From JADGRA01 sp052143535 (lineage in GTDB: Bacteria > Myxococcota > Myxococcia > Myxococcales > Myxococcaceae), in assembly GCA_052143535.1 (NCBI GenBank), contig JBKQSS010000042.1:1-64000 (forward strand): a stretch of 64,000 bases of DNA, written 5' to 3'. Below, in pieces: positions 32,853 to 41,849 of this stretch. Under the pieces are notes generated by a model, which searched no databases, had not been told where the DNA came from, and saw only the letters and a list, made by a program, of their open reading frames with translations. The position numbers and the translations under genes were made by a program. Each line of letters opens with the position of its first letter. Position 1 is the stretch's first letter.

Positions 32853-34778
32853 CTACATCCACCGCCGCTGCCAAAGGAGAAACATGGCCATGGTCCACAG
32901 AGGCTTGCGCAGGTCAGCCGTCCCGGCCAGGTGGCGCTCGAGCAGGGCCTGGGCAGGGGCTGGCGCGAAGACCCCGGAGCGCTTCAACGAGGCGTCGGAG
33001 AAGAGGTCCTGGAAGAGAGGCCGCAGCGGTTCGCGAATCCAACGGGCGACGGGGATGCCGAACCCCTTCTTCCGGCGCTCGAGAATTTTCTTGGGCACCA
33101 GTCCCTGAAAGGCCGCTTTCAAAACCACCTTGGTTTTGCGGAATGAGAGCTTCTGGGGAAAGGGGAGGCGCGCTGCAAACTCCACCACGGCCGTGTCCAA
33201 GAAGGGCGCTCGCACTTCCAGCGACGCCGCCATCGACGCCCGGTCGGCCTTCACCAGGATGTCATCCAAAAGGTAGCGCGACAGGTAGAAGTGCAGCGCC
33301 TCCTCGACCGAGCCGGCGGCCAGCCCGGCTCGCTGTCCGCGCTCGGCCGCGGCGAGCACCTCTTGGTAGGCCACCTCTTCTGTGGCCAGCGGCCGCAGGT
33401 CCTCGTGCAGAAGCGTCTGGAGCTCCGAGGGGACGAAGGCCCCAATCCACGTCGCGTGGCGCAGGGCCGGCGGCGCGAAAAGCCCCCGGAGGAGCTGCTT
33501 CAGCCGAAAGTCCAGGCTCATGTTGGTGGACGCCGAGGGGAGACGGGCCGCCGCGCCGGCGAGAAACCCCAACAGGGGGCCTGGGAGGCGAGCCAAGAGC
33601 GCAGCCGGGCGGTGGGCCAAGAACGGGTCATACCCAGCGAAAAGCTCGTCTCCCCCGTCTCCGGCCAGAGCCACCTTCACCGTCTGCCGACTGAAACGGG
33701 AGAGCAGGTGGGTGGGCAGGTAGCTCGGGTCCGCGAAGGGCTCGTCGAGCTGCTCCACCGCCTGGGGAAGCAACTCCAGGCAGGCCTTGCCTGAAAGCAT
33801 CTCCTGGTGGTGCTCCGTTCCAAGTGCCTTCGCCGCCAGGCGGGCGTAGGCCGTCTCGTCGAAGCTGGCCTCCTCGAAGCCGATGGAGAAGCTGTGGATT
33901 CGCGGCGAGTGGCCCGCCGCCAGCGCGGTGAGGCCGGTGGAGTCCACACCACCTGACAGAAAGACGCCCACCGGGACGTCGGCCACCAACCGCTTGGCCA
34001 CTGCGGCGTCGAGCAGCGCGTGCAGCTCGGCCGCGGCGCTTGGCCGGCGCCGTCCGCGCGCCAAGGGAAGCTCCCAGTATTGCTTCAGCTGAAGGCCCCT
34101 CGCGTCGAGGACGGCGAAGTGGGCCGCGGGGAGTTTTTGTACCTCGCGGTAGATGCTCCGTGGCGTGGGAACCGCCTCGGCAGCGAGGTAGGCCACCAGC
34201 GCTGGATGACTCAGCGTCCGCGGAACGCCGCCGTGGGCCACCAGGGCCTTCAGCTCGGAGCCAAAAATGAGCCGGTCCACCGGGACCCTCGGGCTTCCCG
34301 GCTGGGGAAGCGCGCTGAGCCAGCCCCCGCGGAATCCGCACGCCAGGTGGAGCGGCTTTTGGCCCATTCGGTCGCGGCCCAGCAGGAGCGTGCGGTTGCG
34401 CGCGTCCCACAGGGCAATGGCGAACATGCCGTGCAGGCGTGCGAAGCAGTCCTCGCCCCATTGCAGGTAGGCCCGAAGCACCACCTCGGTGTCGCTGCGG
34501 GTGGTGAAGGGATGGCCCTGGGCGGCGAGCTCAGCGCGCAAGCCAACGAAGTCGTAGGCCTGTCCGTTGAAGACGAGGGTGACTCCCTCGCGTTGCATCG
34601 GCTGCACGCCGCCCACCAAGTCGAGAATGGACAGCCTCCGGTGTGCCAGAGCCGCGACGCCATCCGAGGCGAAACCCGCAGCATCGGGTCCCCGGTGTGC
34701 CAGCGCCGCGCCCATCGCTTGCACCGCGTCCGCGCTCGGTGGGGCGTCGAAACGCACTTCACCGGCGATACCGCACAT
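32853..34778 (-). CDS. asnB: Asparagine synthase (glutamine-hydrolysing)
   Basis: A 641-residue amidotransferase. MCGIAGE places Cys2 as the N-terminal nucleophile after Met removal, which decides the start at 34778. The glutaminase domain covers 1-215 and the synthetase domain contains the ATP loop FLSGGVDSTGL and the YDPFLAHRP region with AGDGGDELFAGY. Long AsnB proteins of this kind often amidate cell-surface sugars or peptides instead of making free asparagine; the glycosyltransferase context fits that, but it is inference. Confidence 0.93.
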   Translation of the reverse strand: MCGIAGEVRFDAPPSADAVQAMGAALAHRGPDAAGFASDGVAALAHRRLSILDLVGGVQPMQREGVTLVFNGQAYDFVGLRAELAAQGHPFTTRSDTEVVLRAYLQWGEDCFARLHGMFAIALWDARNRTLLLGRDRMGQKPLHLACGFRGGWLSALPQPGSPRVPVDRLIFGSELKALVAHGGVPRTLSHPALVAYLAAEAVPTPRSIYREVQKLPAAHFAVLDARGLQLKQYWELPLARGRRRPSAAAELHALLDAAVAKRLVADVPVGVFLSGGVDSTGLTALAAGHSPRIHSFSIGFEEASFDETAYARLAAKALGTEHHQEMLSGKACLELLPQAVEQLDEPFADPSYLPTHLLSRFSRQTVKVALAGDGGDELFAGYDPFLAHRPAALLARLPGPLLGFLAGAAARLPSASTNMSLDFRLKQLLRGLFAPPALRHATWIGAFVPSELQTLLHEDLRPLATEEVAYQEVLAAAERGQRAGLAAGSVEEALHFYLSRYLLDDILVKADRASMAASLEVRAPFLDTAVVEFAARLPFPQKLSFRKTKVVLKAAFQGLVPKKILERRKKGFGIPVARWIREPLRPLFQDLFSDASLKRSGVFAPAPAQALLERHLAGTADLRKPLWTMAMFLLWQRRWM

Positions 34779-34807
34779 GGCGAGAAGCACTCCGTCCAAG
34801 AAGGGCG

Positions 34808-34830
34808 AAGGCCCCGACGAGAGGGGCCTT
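34808..34830 (-). terminator. Hairpin between GT2 gene and asnB
   Basis: AAGGCCCC (34808-34815) and GGGGCCTT (34823-34830) form an 8-bp stem with a 7-base loop. It lies between the GT2 stop (34846) and the asnB start (34778), so it would end or reduce transcription from the GT2 gene. The minus-strand tail (CGCCCTTCTT) is only weakly T-rich. Confidence 0.5.
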
Positions 34831-34845
34831 GGGTTTTGGTTGTCC

Positions 34846-35922
34846 CTAGAGAGTCAAGGAGCGGCGGTCCACCGCCGCGGGAGAGGCCCGCGGGGCGTTG
34901 AGCTCACTCGAAATGAGGTAGGGCCGCTTCTCCTGGGCCTCGTAGTAGGTCCGCACCACCAGCTCGGCGAGCAGCCCCATCAGCAGTCCGAGAAGGCCGG
35001 CCAGCGCCAAGGCCACCGCCAAGAGGGGCAGCGGAGTCTGGACCAGGTCCTTCAGCCCGAGCAGCTTGTAAACGACGGCTGCCGCGGCTGAGGCCAATGC
35101 CAGGGCGAGGCACATCAGCCCGAAGCCGCCGAAGAGGTAGATGGGCTTGGTGGTGTAGCTGGCCAGAAACTTCACCACCAAAAGGTCCAGCAGCACCTTG
35201 CCGGTCCGACCGAGTCCGTACTTGCTACTGCCGGAGCGACGGGGCCGGTGGTTAACGACCAGCTCCGCCACGCGGGCTCCCTGCCAGCTCGCGTACACCG
35301 GGATGAAGCGGTGCATCTCACCGTAGAGCCGGACCCCGGAGATGACATCACGCCGGTAGGCCTTCAGCGAGCAACCGTAGTCGTGCAACCGGACACCAGA
35401 GACGGCGCTGATGAGCCAGTTGGCGAGCCGGGAGGGGAGCTTCCGTCCGAGCTCGCGGTCCTGACGGTTGCGGCGCCAGCCGCTCACCACCTCGACCGGC
35501 TCCGTCGGCTGTCCCACCAGCCGGCCATCGAGGCGCTGGAGAAGTCGGCCGATGTCAGCCGGGTCGTTCTGCAAGTCGCCGTCCATGGGGAGGATGACCG
35601 CGCCGCGGGCTGCTTCGATGCCGGCCGACATGGCGGCGGTTTGGCCGAAGTTGCGCCGAAAGCGCAGGACTCGCAGCGCCGGCCGGGCCTCGGCCGAGCG
35701 TTGCAGAGCCGGCCAGGTGCCGTCGCGGCTGCCGTCGTCGACGCAGATGACTTCGAAGGGTTTGCCCAAGTCCTCCAGCGTGGCGAACAGCTCGTCCAGC
35801 AGTGGCTCGACGTTGGCCTCCTCGTTGTACAGCGGAATGACGACGGAGACCTCCGGTCCACCGTCCGATGGCCGGTCGAGAGGGACGAGAGGCCGCGGGG
35901 GTCGCAGGGAGTCGTTGGGCAT
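34846..35922 (-). CDS. GT2 glycosyltransferase (polyprenyl-phosphate sugar transferase type)
   Basis: A 358-residue GT-A fold enzyme of family 2. VSVVIPLYNEEANVEPLLDEL, VDDGSRDGTW and the metal-binding MDGDLQNDP are present, then HDYGCSLKAYRRDV and the amphipathic YASWQGARVAELVVNHRPR. Two membrane helices lie at the C-terminus (about 265-290 and 305-330). This layout matches DPM1/ArnC/GtrB enzymes that attach a sugar to undecaprenyl phosphate, a donor for GT-C transferases like the one at 31,302-32,789. ATG 35922. Confidence 0.9.
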   Translation of the reverse strand: MPNDSLRPPRPLVPLDRPSDGGPEVSVVIPLYNEEANVEPLLDELFATLEDLGKPFEVICVDDGSRDGTWPALQRSAEARPALRVLRFRRNFGQTAAMSAGIEAARGAVILPMDGDLQNDPADIGRLLQRLDGRLVGQPTEPVEVVSGWRRNRQDRELGRKLPSRLANWLISAVSGVRLHDYGCSLKAYRRDVISGVRLYGEMHRFIPVYASWQGARVAELVVNHRPRRSGSSKYGLGRTGKVLLDLLVVKFLASYTTKPIYLFGGFGLMCLALALASAAAAVVYKLLGLKDLVQTPLPLLAVALALAGLLGLLMGLLAELVVRTYYEAQEKRPYLISSELNAPRASPAAVDRRSLTL

Positions 35923-36031
35923 AGAGGTCGACGCGCTCGGTGCTAACACGGGCGCCCAGGCCGCCTCAACGAGACGGGCCACGCTCTTGCCGCCGGCGCC
36001 GCGCGGGCGGCCCTCGCGGGACAGGCTGGAA

Positions 36032-37453
36032 CTAGGGAATGCAGGGCGCAGGTCCAGCCGGGTCTCCGCGGCCCAGCACCTGGTTCAGCCGCCCTTGGGC
36101 GACCAGGACGTCATAGGTCGACTGTGCGTCGTCGAGCTGGGACTTCGCGTAGCCGGTGTAGGCGTCCACCACGCCCTTGGCGTCGCCGACGCCCACCGCG
36201 AAGTTGAGACCGGCGCTGCGGAACCAGCTTTTGCCTGCGGCCAGGGCAGCGCGCGCTGCCTTGCGCTTGGCGATGGCCGCCACCAGGTCCGCGTGCGCTT
36301 GCTCCACCTGGAGGTCCACGCCGTGCGAGGCGCCCACCCGCTGTCGCAAAAGGGTGTCGAGCTCCGCGTCGGCTTTGTCTTCGCGGGCCTTCAGCATGAA
36401 AAAGGAGAGGTTCTGCCGGAAACCCAGTGCGGCGTAGAGAGTGAGGGCGTTGAAATAGTCGCCGACGTAGGGGTTGGAGACGATGTCGCGCCCCGGCGCC
36501 CGGGAATAGGCGAACTGGCCGGCGATGAAGAATTGCGGCCACTGCTCGGCCCAGGTGGCGTGCACCTCGGCGCGCTTGGCCTCGATGGCCTGGTCCAGGG
36601 CCCGGATGTCCGGACGGTCCTGTTCAGCCTCGGCGCGCACCGCCAAAATGTCCGGGGCTTCGATGTTGGAGGGGTCGGGGAAAGGGTCCTCCTTGAGATG
36701 GAGGTCTGCCTCCGGAAGCACCATCAATGTCGCGAGCGCCGCCCGTGCCAGCCGCTGCGCCTTGATGGCTTCCGCCTTCTTCTGAAGGAGCTCGGACTTG
36801 AAAAGCTCGAGGCGGTAGTGGTCTTCGGTCGACACCTCGCCGTCGTTGTCCTTGAGGGACTGTGCCATCTTCGCGTCCACGTCCTTGAGGGCGCTCTCAA
36901 TTTCGTCGACGATGACGAGCAAACGGCGCGTCAACGTTGCCGCCATCACCAGCTGGAGAGTTTGCTGCCGCACGGCGTTGACTTTGTCCTGGACCAGGTC
37001 CTGCTGCGCGCTCAGCCCGGCGTGTGCCGCGTCGCGAGCGGATGACAGCCGGCCAAAGGTATAGAGCGGCTGGAGGATGTTGACCTCCACCCGGCCGAAG
37101 ACGCCGAGGTTGGTGAGGCCGCGGTTGCTGCCCGATTCGATGGGGGTGATGTCGTTGGTAGTGGCGGTCGGCCCGAGCCGAGCCCCGGGCACGACGCCCC
37201 CCAAGAAGAGGAGCGCGAACTCCGGCACGAAGGAGATGGAGGTCGCCACGGCCACGTCCGCCTGGGCGGCCAGCACTTGTGCCTTCTGGATGGACACCTC
37301 GTCGCTTCGCGCGATGACCAGGGCCTGGGCAGTCGCCAGGTCGAGCGGGCCGCATCGAGCGCCATCCGCGGCGAGCACCGAAGCGAGCAGGAGGACGAGC
37401 ACGGGTGCGTCGGTGCTTAGCGGCGACGCATAGACGGACGCAAGGCCCGACAT
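36032..37453 (-). CDS. TolC-family outer membrane efflux protein
   Basis: A 473-residue protein with an N-terminal export signal (VLVLLLASVLAADGARC, about residues 18-35) and two similar halves rich in long helices, as in TolC/OEP trimeric channels. LDLATAQALVIARSDEV opens repeat 1 and the Ala-rich ADLVAAIAKRKAARAALAAG lies in the late coiled coil. No fusion protein or inner-membrane pump is next to it, so its partner is elsewhere. It is the first gene of the minus-strand run, about 110 bases before GT2. Confidence 0.87.
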   Translation of the reverse strand: MSGLASVYASPLSTDAPVLVLLLASVLAADGARCGPLDLATAQALVIARSDEVSIQKAQVLAAQADVAVATSISFVPEFALLFLGGVVPGARLGPTATTNDITPIESGSNRGLTNLGVFGRVEVNILQPLYTFGRLSSARDAAHAGLSAQQDLVQDKVNAVRQQTLQLVMAATLTRRLLVIVDEIESALKDVDAKMAQSLKDNDGEVSTEDHYRLELFKSELLQKKAEAIKAQRLARAALATLMVLPEADLHLKEDPFPDPSNIEAPDILAVRAEAEQDRPDIRALDQAIEAKRAEVHATWAEQWPQFFIAGQFAYSRAPGRDIVSNPYVGDYFNALTLYAALGFRQNLSFFMLKAREDKADAELDTLLRQRVGASHGVDLQVEQAHADLVAAIAKRKAARAALAAGKSWFRSAGLNFAVGVGDAKGVVDAYTGYAKSQLDDAQSTYDVLVAQGRLNQVLGRGDPAGPAPCIP

Positions 37454-37582
37454 GCTTTGTGCTGGGCCTTCAACCCTCTGGGGGAACGGGAACCGAGGAG
37501 GATGGGTCGCCCCGAGCGGTGCTTGTTAAAGGGCGCGCGGGGATGGGGCCGCGAGGCGCTGGGCAACCTTGAGGCGGTCCTC

Positions 37583-37593
37583 GGGGGGGGGGG
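37583..37593 (+). repeat. Run of eleven G residues
   Basis: An uninterrupted G11 tract lies in the gap between the TolC gene start and the small gene at 37,637. Such runs slip during replication and are also prone to sequencing errors. Confidence 0.8.
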
Positions 37594-37636
37594 CTGCAGC
37601 GCCCGGAGAAGACAGGGCCAGGCCGGAGGCCGGCGT

Positions 37637-37822
37637 CTAGTCTCTGGGGCTTCCGTTTTTTCCCGGTGGAGCTTCGGACTCGTAATAGATGCTAGCCCCC
37701 TCGCCTTGGCCGTACACGACGAGCACCGGCCCGGACGTCTGGAGGGCGCGCGCTTTGCGCTTGAGGGCTGCGAGCAGCTGCGAGGCCTGAGCGGCCTTGG
37801 CCTTGATGGTGCGAAGTGACAT
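37637..37822 (-). CDS. Small protein, unknown function
   Basis: A 61-residue basic protein starting MSLRTIKAKAAQASQLLAAL, with a Lys/Ala/Leu-rich helix, a VLVVYGQGEGASIYY strand segment and a charged tail. An AGGAG box lies 13 bases before ATG 37822. No family is recognised. It is divergent from the PP2C gene. Start signal and amino-acid composition support it as real; its length makes this uncertain. Confidence 0.5.
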   Translation of the reverse strand: MSLRTIKAKAAQASQLLAALKRKARALQTSGPVLVVYGQGEGASIYYESEAPPGKNGSPRD

Positions 37823-38052
37823 GTCCGGAAACGCTCCTGGACGCGGGGGATGGCGCCTTCGGGCGCCCGCGCACTGCGTCGTGGGGTTCTGTCCGACCAC
37901 GGCAGGGCGAGTCTTTACTCCCCGAGACCCACGTTGACAACGTGCGTCGTTGCCTGCGAGGAGGAGCTGTCGTCCATGTCCCCGAACATCCTGGGAATTC
38001 CAGTCGGGCGGAGGTCCCTCGGGGGGACGGAAATGAGGCGTGGGGAACGCAC

Positions 38053-39324
38053 GTGGCCCTGACTGTCGAGGCGTACGGCAGCACCGACGTCGGTAAGAAG
38101 CGGCAGCACAACGAGGACGCGCTGCTCGTCGCCGCTGAGCTCGGGCTCTTCCTGGTGGCCGACGGGATGGGCGGGCATGCCGCGGGGGAGGTGGCCTCGG
38201 CGCGCGCCGTCGAGGTGGTGAAGCACCAGCTCGCCGGCGGTCGTCAAGCGCTGGAGGACCTTTCTCGCGCGGCCACCCCTGAGGCGCGCGCGGCCGCAGC
38301 TGCCCTGGTGGAGACGGCTGTCCAGCGTGCCTGCGCCGAGGTCTACAAGCTGGCCGCGGCGGACCCGAGCAAACGGGGGATGGGCACCACCCTGGTGTGC
38401 CTGGTGGTGGCTGGCAACAAGGCGGTGGTGGGGCATGTCGGGGACAGCCGCGTCTACCTCTTGCGGGGCGGACAGTGCCATCGGCTGACCGAGGACCACA
38501 CGCTGGTGGCGGCGCAGGTGAAGGCCGGGACGCTGACCCGCGAGCAGGCCCATGCTTCGCAGTTTCGCAACGTCATCACTCGAGCAGTGGGCATCCAGGA
38601 GTCGGTGCAGGTGGACACGCTGATGGTGGACCTCTTGCCTCGAGACACATTCCTCTTGTGCACCGACGGTCTGCACGGCTACTTGCCGGACGAGGAGCTC
38701 GCACCGCTGTTGGCCAATGGGGCCGCCAAGGACTTGCCGGCCAAGCTCATCGCCCTGGCCAACGAGCGCGGCGGCCGCGACAACATCACCGCGGTGGTGG
38801 TGCGCTTTTCGGACGCCGGGGAGGCGAGCGACGAGCTACAGGAAACCGAATCCCGGATGGAGGCGCTGCGCCGAATCCCGCTCTTCCGCCACCTCACCTA
38901 CAAGGAACAGACGGCCATCCTCTCCGTCGCCAGCTCCCGAAGCTTCGAGGAGGACGAAGAGATTGTCGTCGAGGGCCGCGCCGGCGACGAGCTCTTCGTG
39001 GTGGTGAAGGGCCGGGTGGCGGTGGAGAGGGACGGGATGGAAATTGCCGAGCTCGTGACCGGCGGTCACTTCGGGGAAATGGGACTCGTCGACAATGCGC
39101 CGCGCAGCGCCACGGTGCGTGCACTTGAGCCCACGCGGGTGGTGGTCATCGGTCGTTCCGACCTGATGGTGTTGATGAAACGCGAGTCAGTGCTGGCCGT
39201 GAAGTTGCTCTGGAGCTTCGTCCAGGTGCTGTCGGACCGCCTGCGCGCTACCAACACCGAGTTGTCGGAGGTGCGTCAGGAGTTGGCCGTGGCGCAGGCC
39301 GTCCAGCCCTTCGCCGAGGAGTAG
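38053..39324 (+). CDS. PP2C Ser/Thr phosphatase fused to a cyclic-nucleotide-binding domain
   Basis: A 423-residue two-domain signalling protein. Residues 1-250 are a PP2C phosphatase: QHNEDALL (Glu21, Asp22), LVADGMGGHAAGE (Asp37), GHVGDSRVYLLRGG and GGRDNITAVVV supply the metal ligands. Residues about 268-390 form a cNMP-binding beta roll (FRHLTYKEQTAILSVAS, GDELFVVVKGRVAV, GGHFGEMGLVDNAPRSATV). The last motif has the FGE and RSAT elements of ligand-binding roll domains. A short coiled coil ends the protein. GTG 38053 gives the standard PP2C N-terminus. It likely opposes Ser/Thr kinases, abundant in myxobacteria, under cyclic-nucleotide control. Confidence 0.9.
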   Translation: MALTVEAYGSTDVGKKRQHNEDALLVAAELGLFLVADGMGGHAAGEVASARAVEVVKHQLAGGRQALEDLSRAATPEARAAAAALVETAVQRACAEVYKLAAADPSKRGMGTTLVCLVVAGNKAVVGHVGDSRVYLLRGGQCHRLTEDHTLVAAQVKAGTLTREQAHASQFRNVITRAVGIQESVQVDTLMVDLLPRDTFLLCTDGLHGYLPDEELAPLLANGAAKDLPAKLIALANERGGRDNITAVVVRFSDAGEASDELQETESRMEALRRIPLFRHLTYKEQTAILSVASSRSFEEDEEIVVEGRAGDELFVVVKGRVAVERDGMEIAELVTGGHFGEMGLVDNAPRSATVRALEPTRVVVIGRSDLMVLMKRESVLAVKLLWSFVQVLSDRLRATNTELSEVRQELAVAQAVQPFAEE

Positions 39325-39333
39325 GCGGGGCCA

Positions 39334-40446
39334 ATGCCTCGGCGCCAAACGCCCAGGCAAGCGGCCTGGCGTGGGCGAGCGGTGTGGCCGTGGGCACTGG
39401 CGGCCGCTGCGCTGTTGGCCGGGCTGCAGCTTGCGCCTCGCCTGCGCGCCTTCCCGGTGGCGGCGCTCACCACCCCCCAGGGCGCCGTGGAGGGCCAAGT
39501 GGTGGATGAGGCCGGCCGGCCGGTGGCCGGGGCCCTGGTGCGGGGACAACCCTTCGACATTCCAGCAGTGCACAGCGACGCCCAGGGCCGCTTTCGCCTG
39601 CCGGAGGTACCAGAAGGGGTGGATTACCAGCTGGTGGCCGTCCTCGAGAATGCCACCTCTGCGCCTCGCCAGGCACGCGCCGGAGAGAGGCAGCTTCGAC
39701 TGCTGCTGCCCGTCGCCCGACGCTACCGGGGGCGGGTGTTGGACGAGGCAGGCGTCCCGGTACCGGCTTTTCGCGTCGGGCCGCTGGAGGTGGAGGCCGC
39801 AGACGGACGCTTCGAGCTGACGTTGCGGCCCGCGCGCGACACCGTCTCATTCGCTGTGGAGGCACCCCGGCTGGCCATGGCCACCCTCGTCCGGCCGGCG
39901 GACAAGGAGGACGTGGGCGACATTGTGCTTCGCGCCGCGCCGGCGGTGCATGGCACGGTGCGCGAGGCGAATGGAAAGCCGGCGCCTTTTGCCCTCGTCG
40001 TCTGTGAGGGCTGCCGGGGCGAGGCGGCGGGCGAACGTCACCTCACGGCAGTCGCCGACGGGGAAGGCCACTTCAGCCTCAGCGTCACCGGCCCGTATGG
40101 CGTCCTGGTGCGGCTCCTGGCCAAAAAGGAGGGCCGTGTGGGTTGGGCCGAAGCCGGCCGCGCAGGCGAGGCCCCGCTTCTGACGCTGGCCGAGCCGGCC
40201 GCCGTCACTGGCCGAGTGCGTCGTCCGGACGGCGCGGCCGCCGCACGGGTGGGGGTGGTATTTTCCGACTCACTGCTCGAGCCAGTCCTCCTCGTCACCG
40301 GGGCGGACGGCAGCTTCTCGGGCAGCGTCCCGCCGGGCCTCTACCAGGTGACGCTGAAGCCGGACGCCTCGTCGCCACGCCGCACCTGGACGGTGCAAGT
40401 GCCCCGGGAAGGCTCGCTCGAGTTGGTGACAGGCGCCGTTCCTTAA
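39334..40446 (+). CDS. Envelope protein with carboxypeptidase-regulatory-like repeats
   Basis: A 370-residue protein with an N-terminal membrane or signal segment (VWPWALAAAALLAGLQLA, residues 17-34). The rest is built from at least four beta-sandwich repeats of the CarboxypepD_reg type: GAVEGQVVDEAGRPVAGALV, RYRGRVLDEAGVPVPAFRV, AVHGTVREANGKPAPFALVV and AVTGRVRRPDGAAAARVGVV, with DAQGRFRLP/DGSFSGSVPPG follow-ups. Such domains mediate binding or structural roles in the periplasm or on the surface. It starts ten bases after the PP2C-cNMP stop, so the two are probably co-transcribed. Confidence 0.78.
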   Translation: MPRRQTPRQAAWRGRAVWPWALAAAALLAGLQLAPRLRAFPVAALTTPQGAVEGQVVDEAGRPVAGALVRGQPFDIPAVHSDAQGRFRLPEVPEGVDYQLVAVLENATSAPRQARAGERQLRLLLPVARRYRGRVLDEAGVPVPAFRVGPLEVEAADGRFELTLRPARDTVSFAVEAPRLAMATLVRPADKEDVGDIVLRAAPAVHGTVREANGKPAPFALVVCEGCRGEAAGERHLTAVADGEGHFSLSVTGPYGVLVRLLAKKEGRVGWAEAGRAGEAPLLTLAEPAAVTGRVRRPDGAAAARVGVVFSDSLLEPVLLVTGADGSFSGSVPPGLYQVTLKPDASSPRRTWTVQVPREGSLELVTGAVP

Positions 40447-40512
40447 GGGGTGGCTCGGCCCGCTTGGCACGAAGTTGCGGAGAGGCTGGCCTGGCGGTAC
40501 AGCCAAGGGCCT

Positions 40513-41754
40513 ATGGACCGGCGTGTACTCGACGGCCGCCGCATCGCGGTGGCCGTGAGCGGAGGCGTTGCGGCCTACAAGGCCTGCGAGTTGGTGCGCA
40601 CCCTTCGTCGCGCATCGGCCGCAGTGCGGGTGGTGATGACGCCCGCTGCCCAGGCCTTCGTCACGCCTCTGACGCTGCAGTCCCTGTCCGGCCACCCGGT
40701 GCTCACCGAGCCTTTCGACGCGGCCAGCGAGGCGGGCTTCGGCCACCTGGCCCTGGCGCGCTGGGCGGAGCTCTTCGTGATTGCTCCAGCCACTGCGGAC
40801 TTGCTGGCGCGGCTTCGCGCGGGCATGGCCAATGACGCGGTGACGACGGCGCTCTTGGCCTTTTCGGGCCCGGTGTTACTGGCGCCGGCGATGAATGTGG
40901 GAATGTGGAACAACACCGTCACCCAAGCCAACGTGGCCGCTTTGATGGCCGAGCGGCGCTACCGGCTGGTAGGCCCCGCTACCGGGCTGCTGGCGGACGG
41001 CGACAGTGGGCCCGGCCGGCTGGCCGAGGTTGAGGAGGTGGTGGACGGTTGCGCCGAGCTCTTGGGCCAGGGGGTCCTGTCCGGGCGGACGGTGCTGGTG
41101 ACGGCCGGCCCGACGCGCGAATTTCTGGACCCGGTTCGCTTTCTCTCCAACCCCTCCACCGGCAAAATGGGCTTGGCCATCGCCCAGGCCGCGCGGCGGC
41201 GGGGGGCGCGGGTAACGCTGGTGCTGGGCCCGGCCGGAGAGGTGGACCGAGCTGGCCTCGAGGTACAGGACGTCGTCACCGCGGAGCAAATGCGGGAGGC
41301 GGTTTTGGCCCGGGTGGCCACGGTGGACTTCTTCGTTGCCGCCGCGGCGGTCAGCGACTGGCGTCCAGCAGAGCGCGCTCCTCAGAAGCGGAAAAAGGGG
41401 AGCGCCCCGGAGGTCGAGTCGCTGCGACTCGAGCGCACGCCGGACGTGCTGGCCGAGGCGGCGGAGGCCGTCCGCGGAGCCGCCCGTCGTCCGGTGCTGG
41501 TGGGCTTCGCCGCGGAGACGGAGCACGTCCTGGAAAACGCGAGTGCCAAGCTGTTGCGCAAGGGGCTGGACGCCATTGTCGCCAATGACGTCAGCGGCCC
41601 CGACGCCGGTTTCGCCTCAGACTACAACCGGGTAACGGTGCTCACCCGCGGCGGGGAGCGCATCGAGCTCTCGGGGACGAAAGGGGAAGTCGCCGAGCGC
41701 CTGTGGGACTTCCTCCTCAGCTGGCTCGGCCAGCCGGTGCGTGCCAGCCGCTGA
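40513..41754 (+). CDS. coaBC: Phosphopantothenoylcysteine decarboxylase / synthase
   Basis: A 413-residue bifunctional coenzyme A enzyme. The CoaC half (1-185) starts RIAVAVSGGVAAYKA and contains the FMN-binding PAMNVGMW. The CoaB half begins near 190 with VLVTAGPTREFLDPVRFLSN, followed by PSTGKMG and the NDVSGPDAGF region. It makes phosphopantothenoylcysteine from phosphopantothenate, CTP and cysteine, then decarboxylates it. ATG 40513 follows an AAGGG box; an upstream GTG at 40450 is less likely. Confidence 0.95.
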   Translation: MDRRVLDGRRIAVAVSGGVAAYKACELVRTLRRASAAVRVVMTPAAQAFVTPLTLQSLSGHPVLTEPFDAASEAGFGHLALARWAELFVIAPATADLLARLRAGMANDAVTTALLAFSGPVLLAPAMNVGMWNNTVTQANVAALMAERRYRLVGPATGLLADGDSGPGRLAEVEEVVDGCAELLGQGVLSGRTVLVTAGPTREFLDPVRFLSNPSTGKMGLAIAQAARRRGARVTLVLGPAGEVDRAGLEVQDVVTAEQMREAVLARVATVDFFVAAAAVSDWRPAERAPQKRKKGSAPEVESLRLERTPDVLAEAAEAVRGAARRPVLVGFAAETEHVLENASAKLLRKGLDAIVANDVSGPDAGFASDYNRVTVLTRGGERIELSGTKGEVAERLWDFLLSWLGQPVRASR

Positions 41755-41849
41755 GGACGAGCGGCCCTCCCTGGCTCCCCGAGAGGGACGTCGGAGCGCC
41801 ATGGGACAGTCGCTTCCCAAGGGGTTTCCCTTTTCGGAGCGGGGTTTTC

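Noticed and set aside
40460..40480. Sigma-54-like site TGGCACG..TTGC before coaBC
   Set aside because: Spacing between the GG and GC elements is one base short (9 rather than 10), so it does not fit the strict rule.
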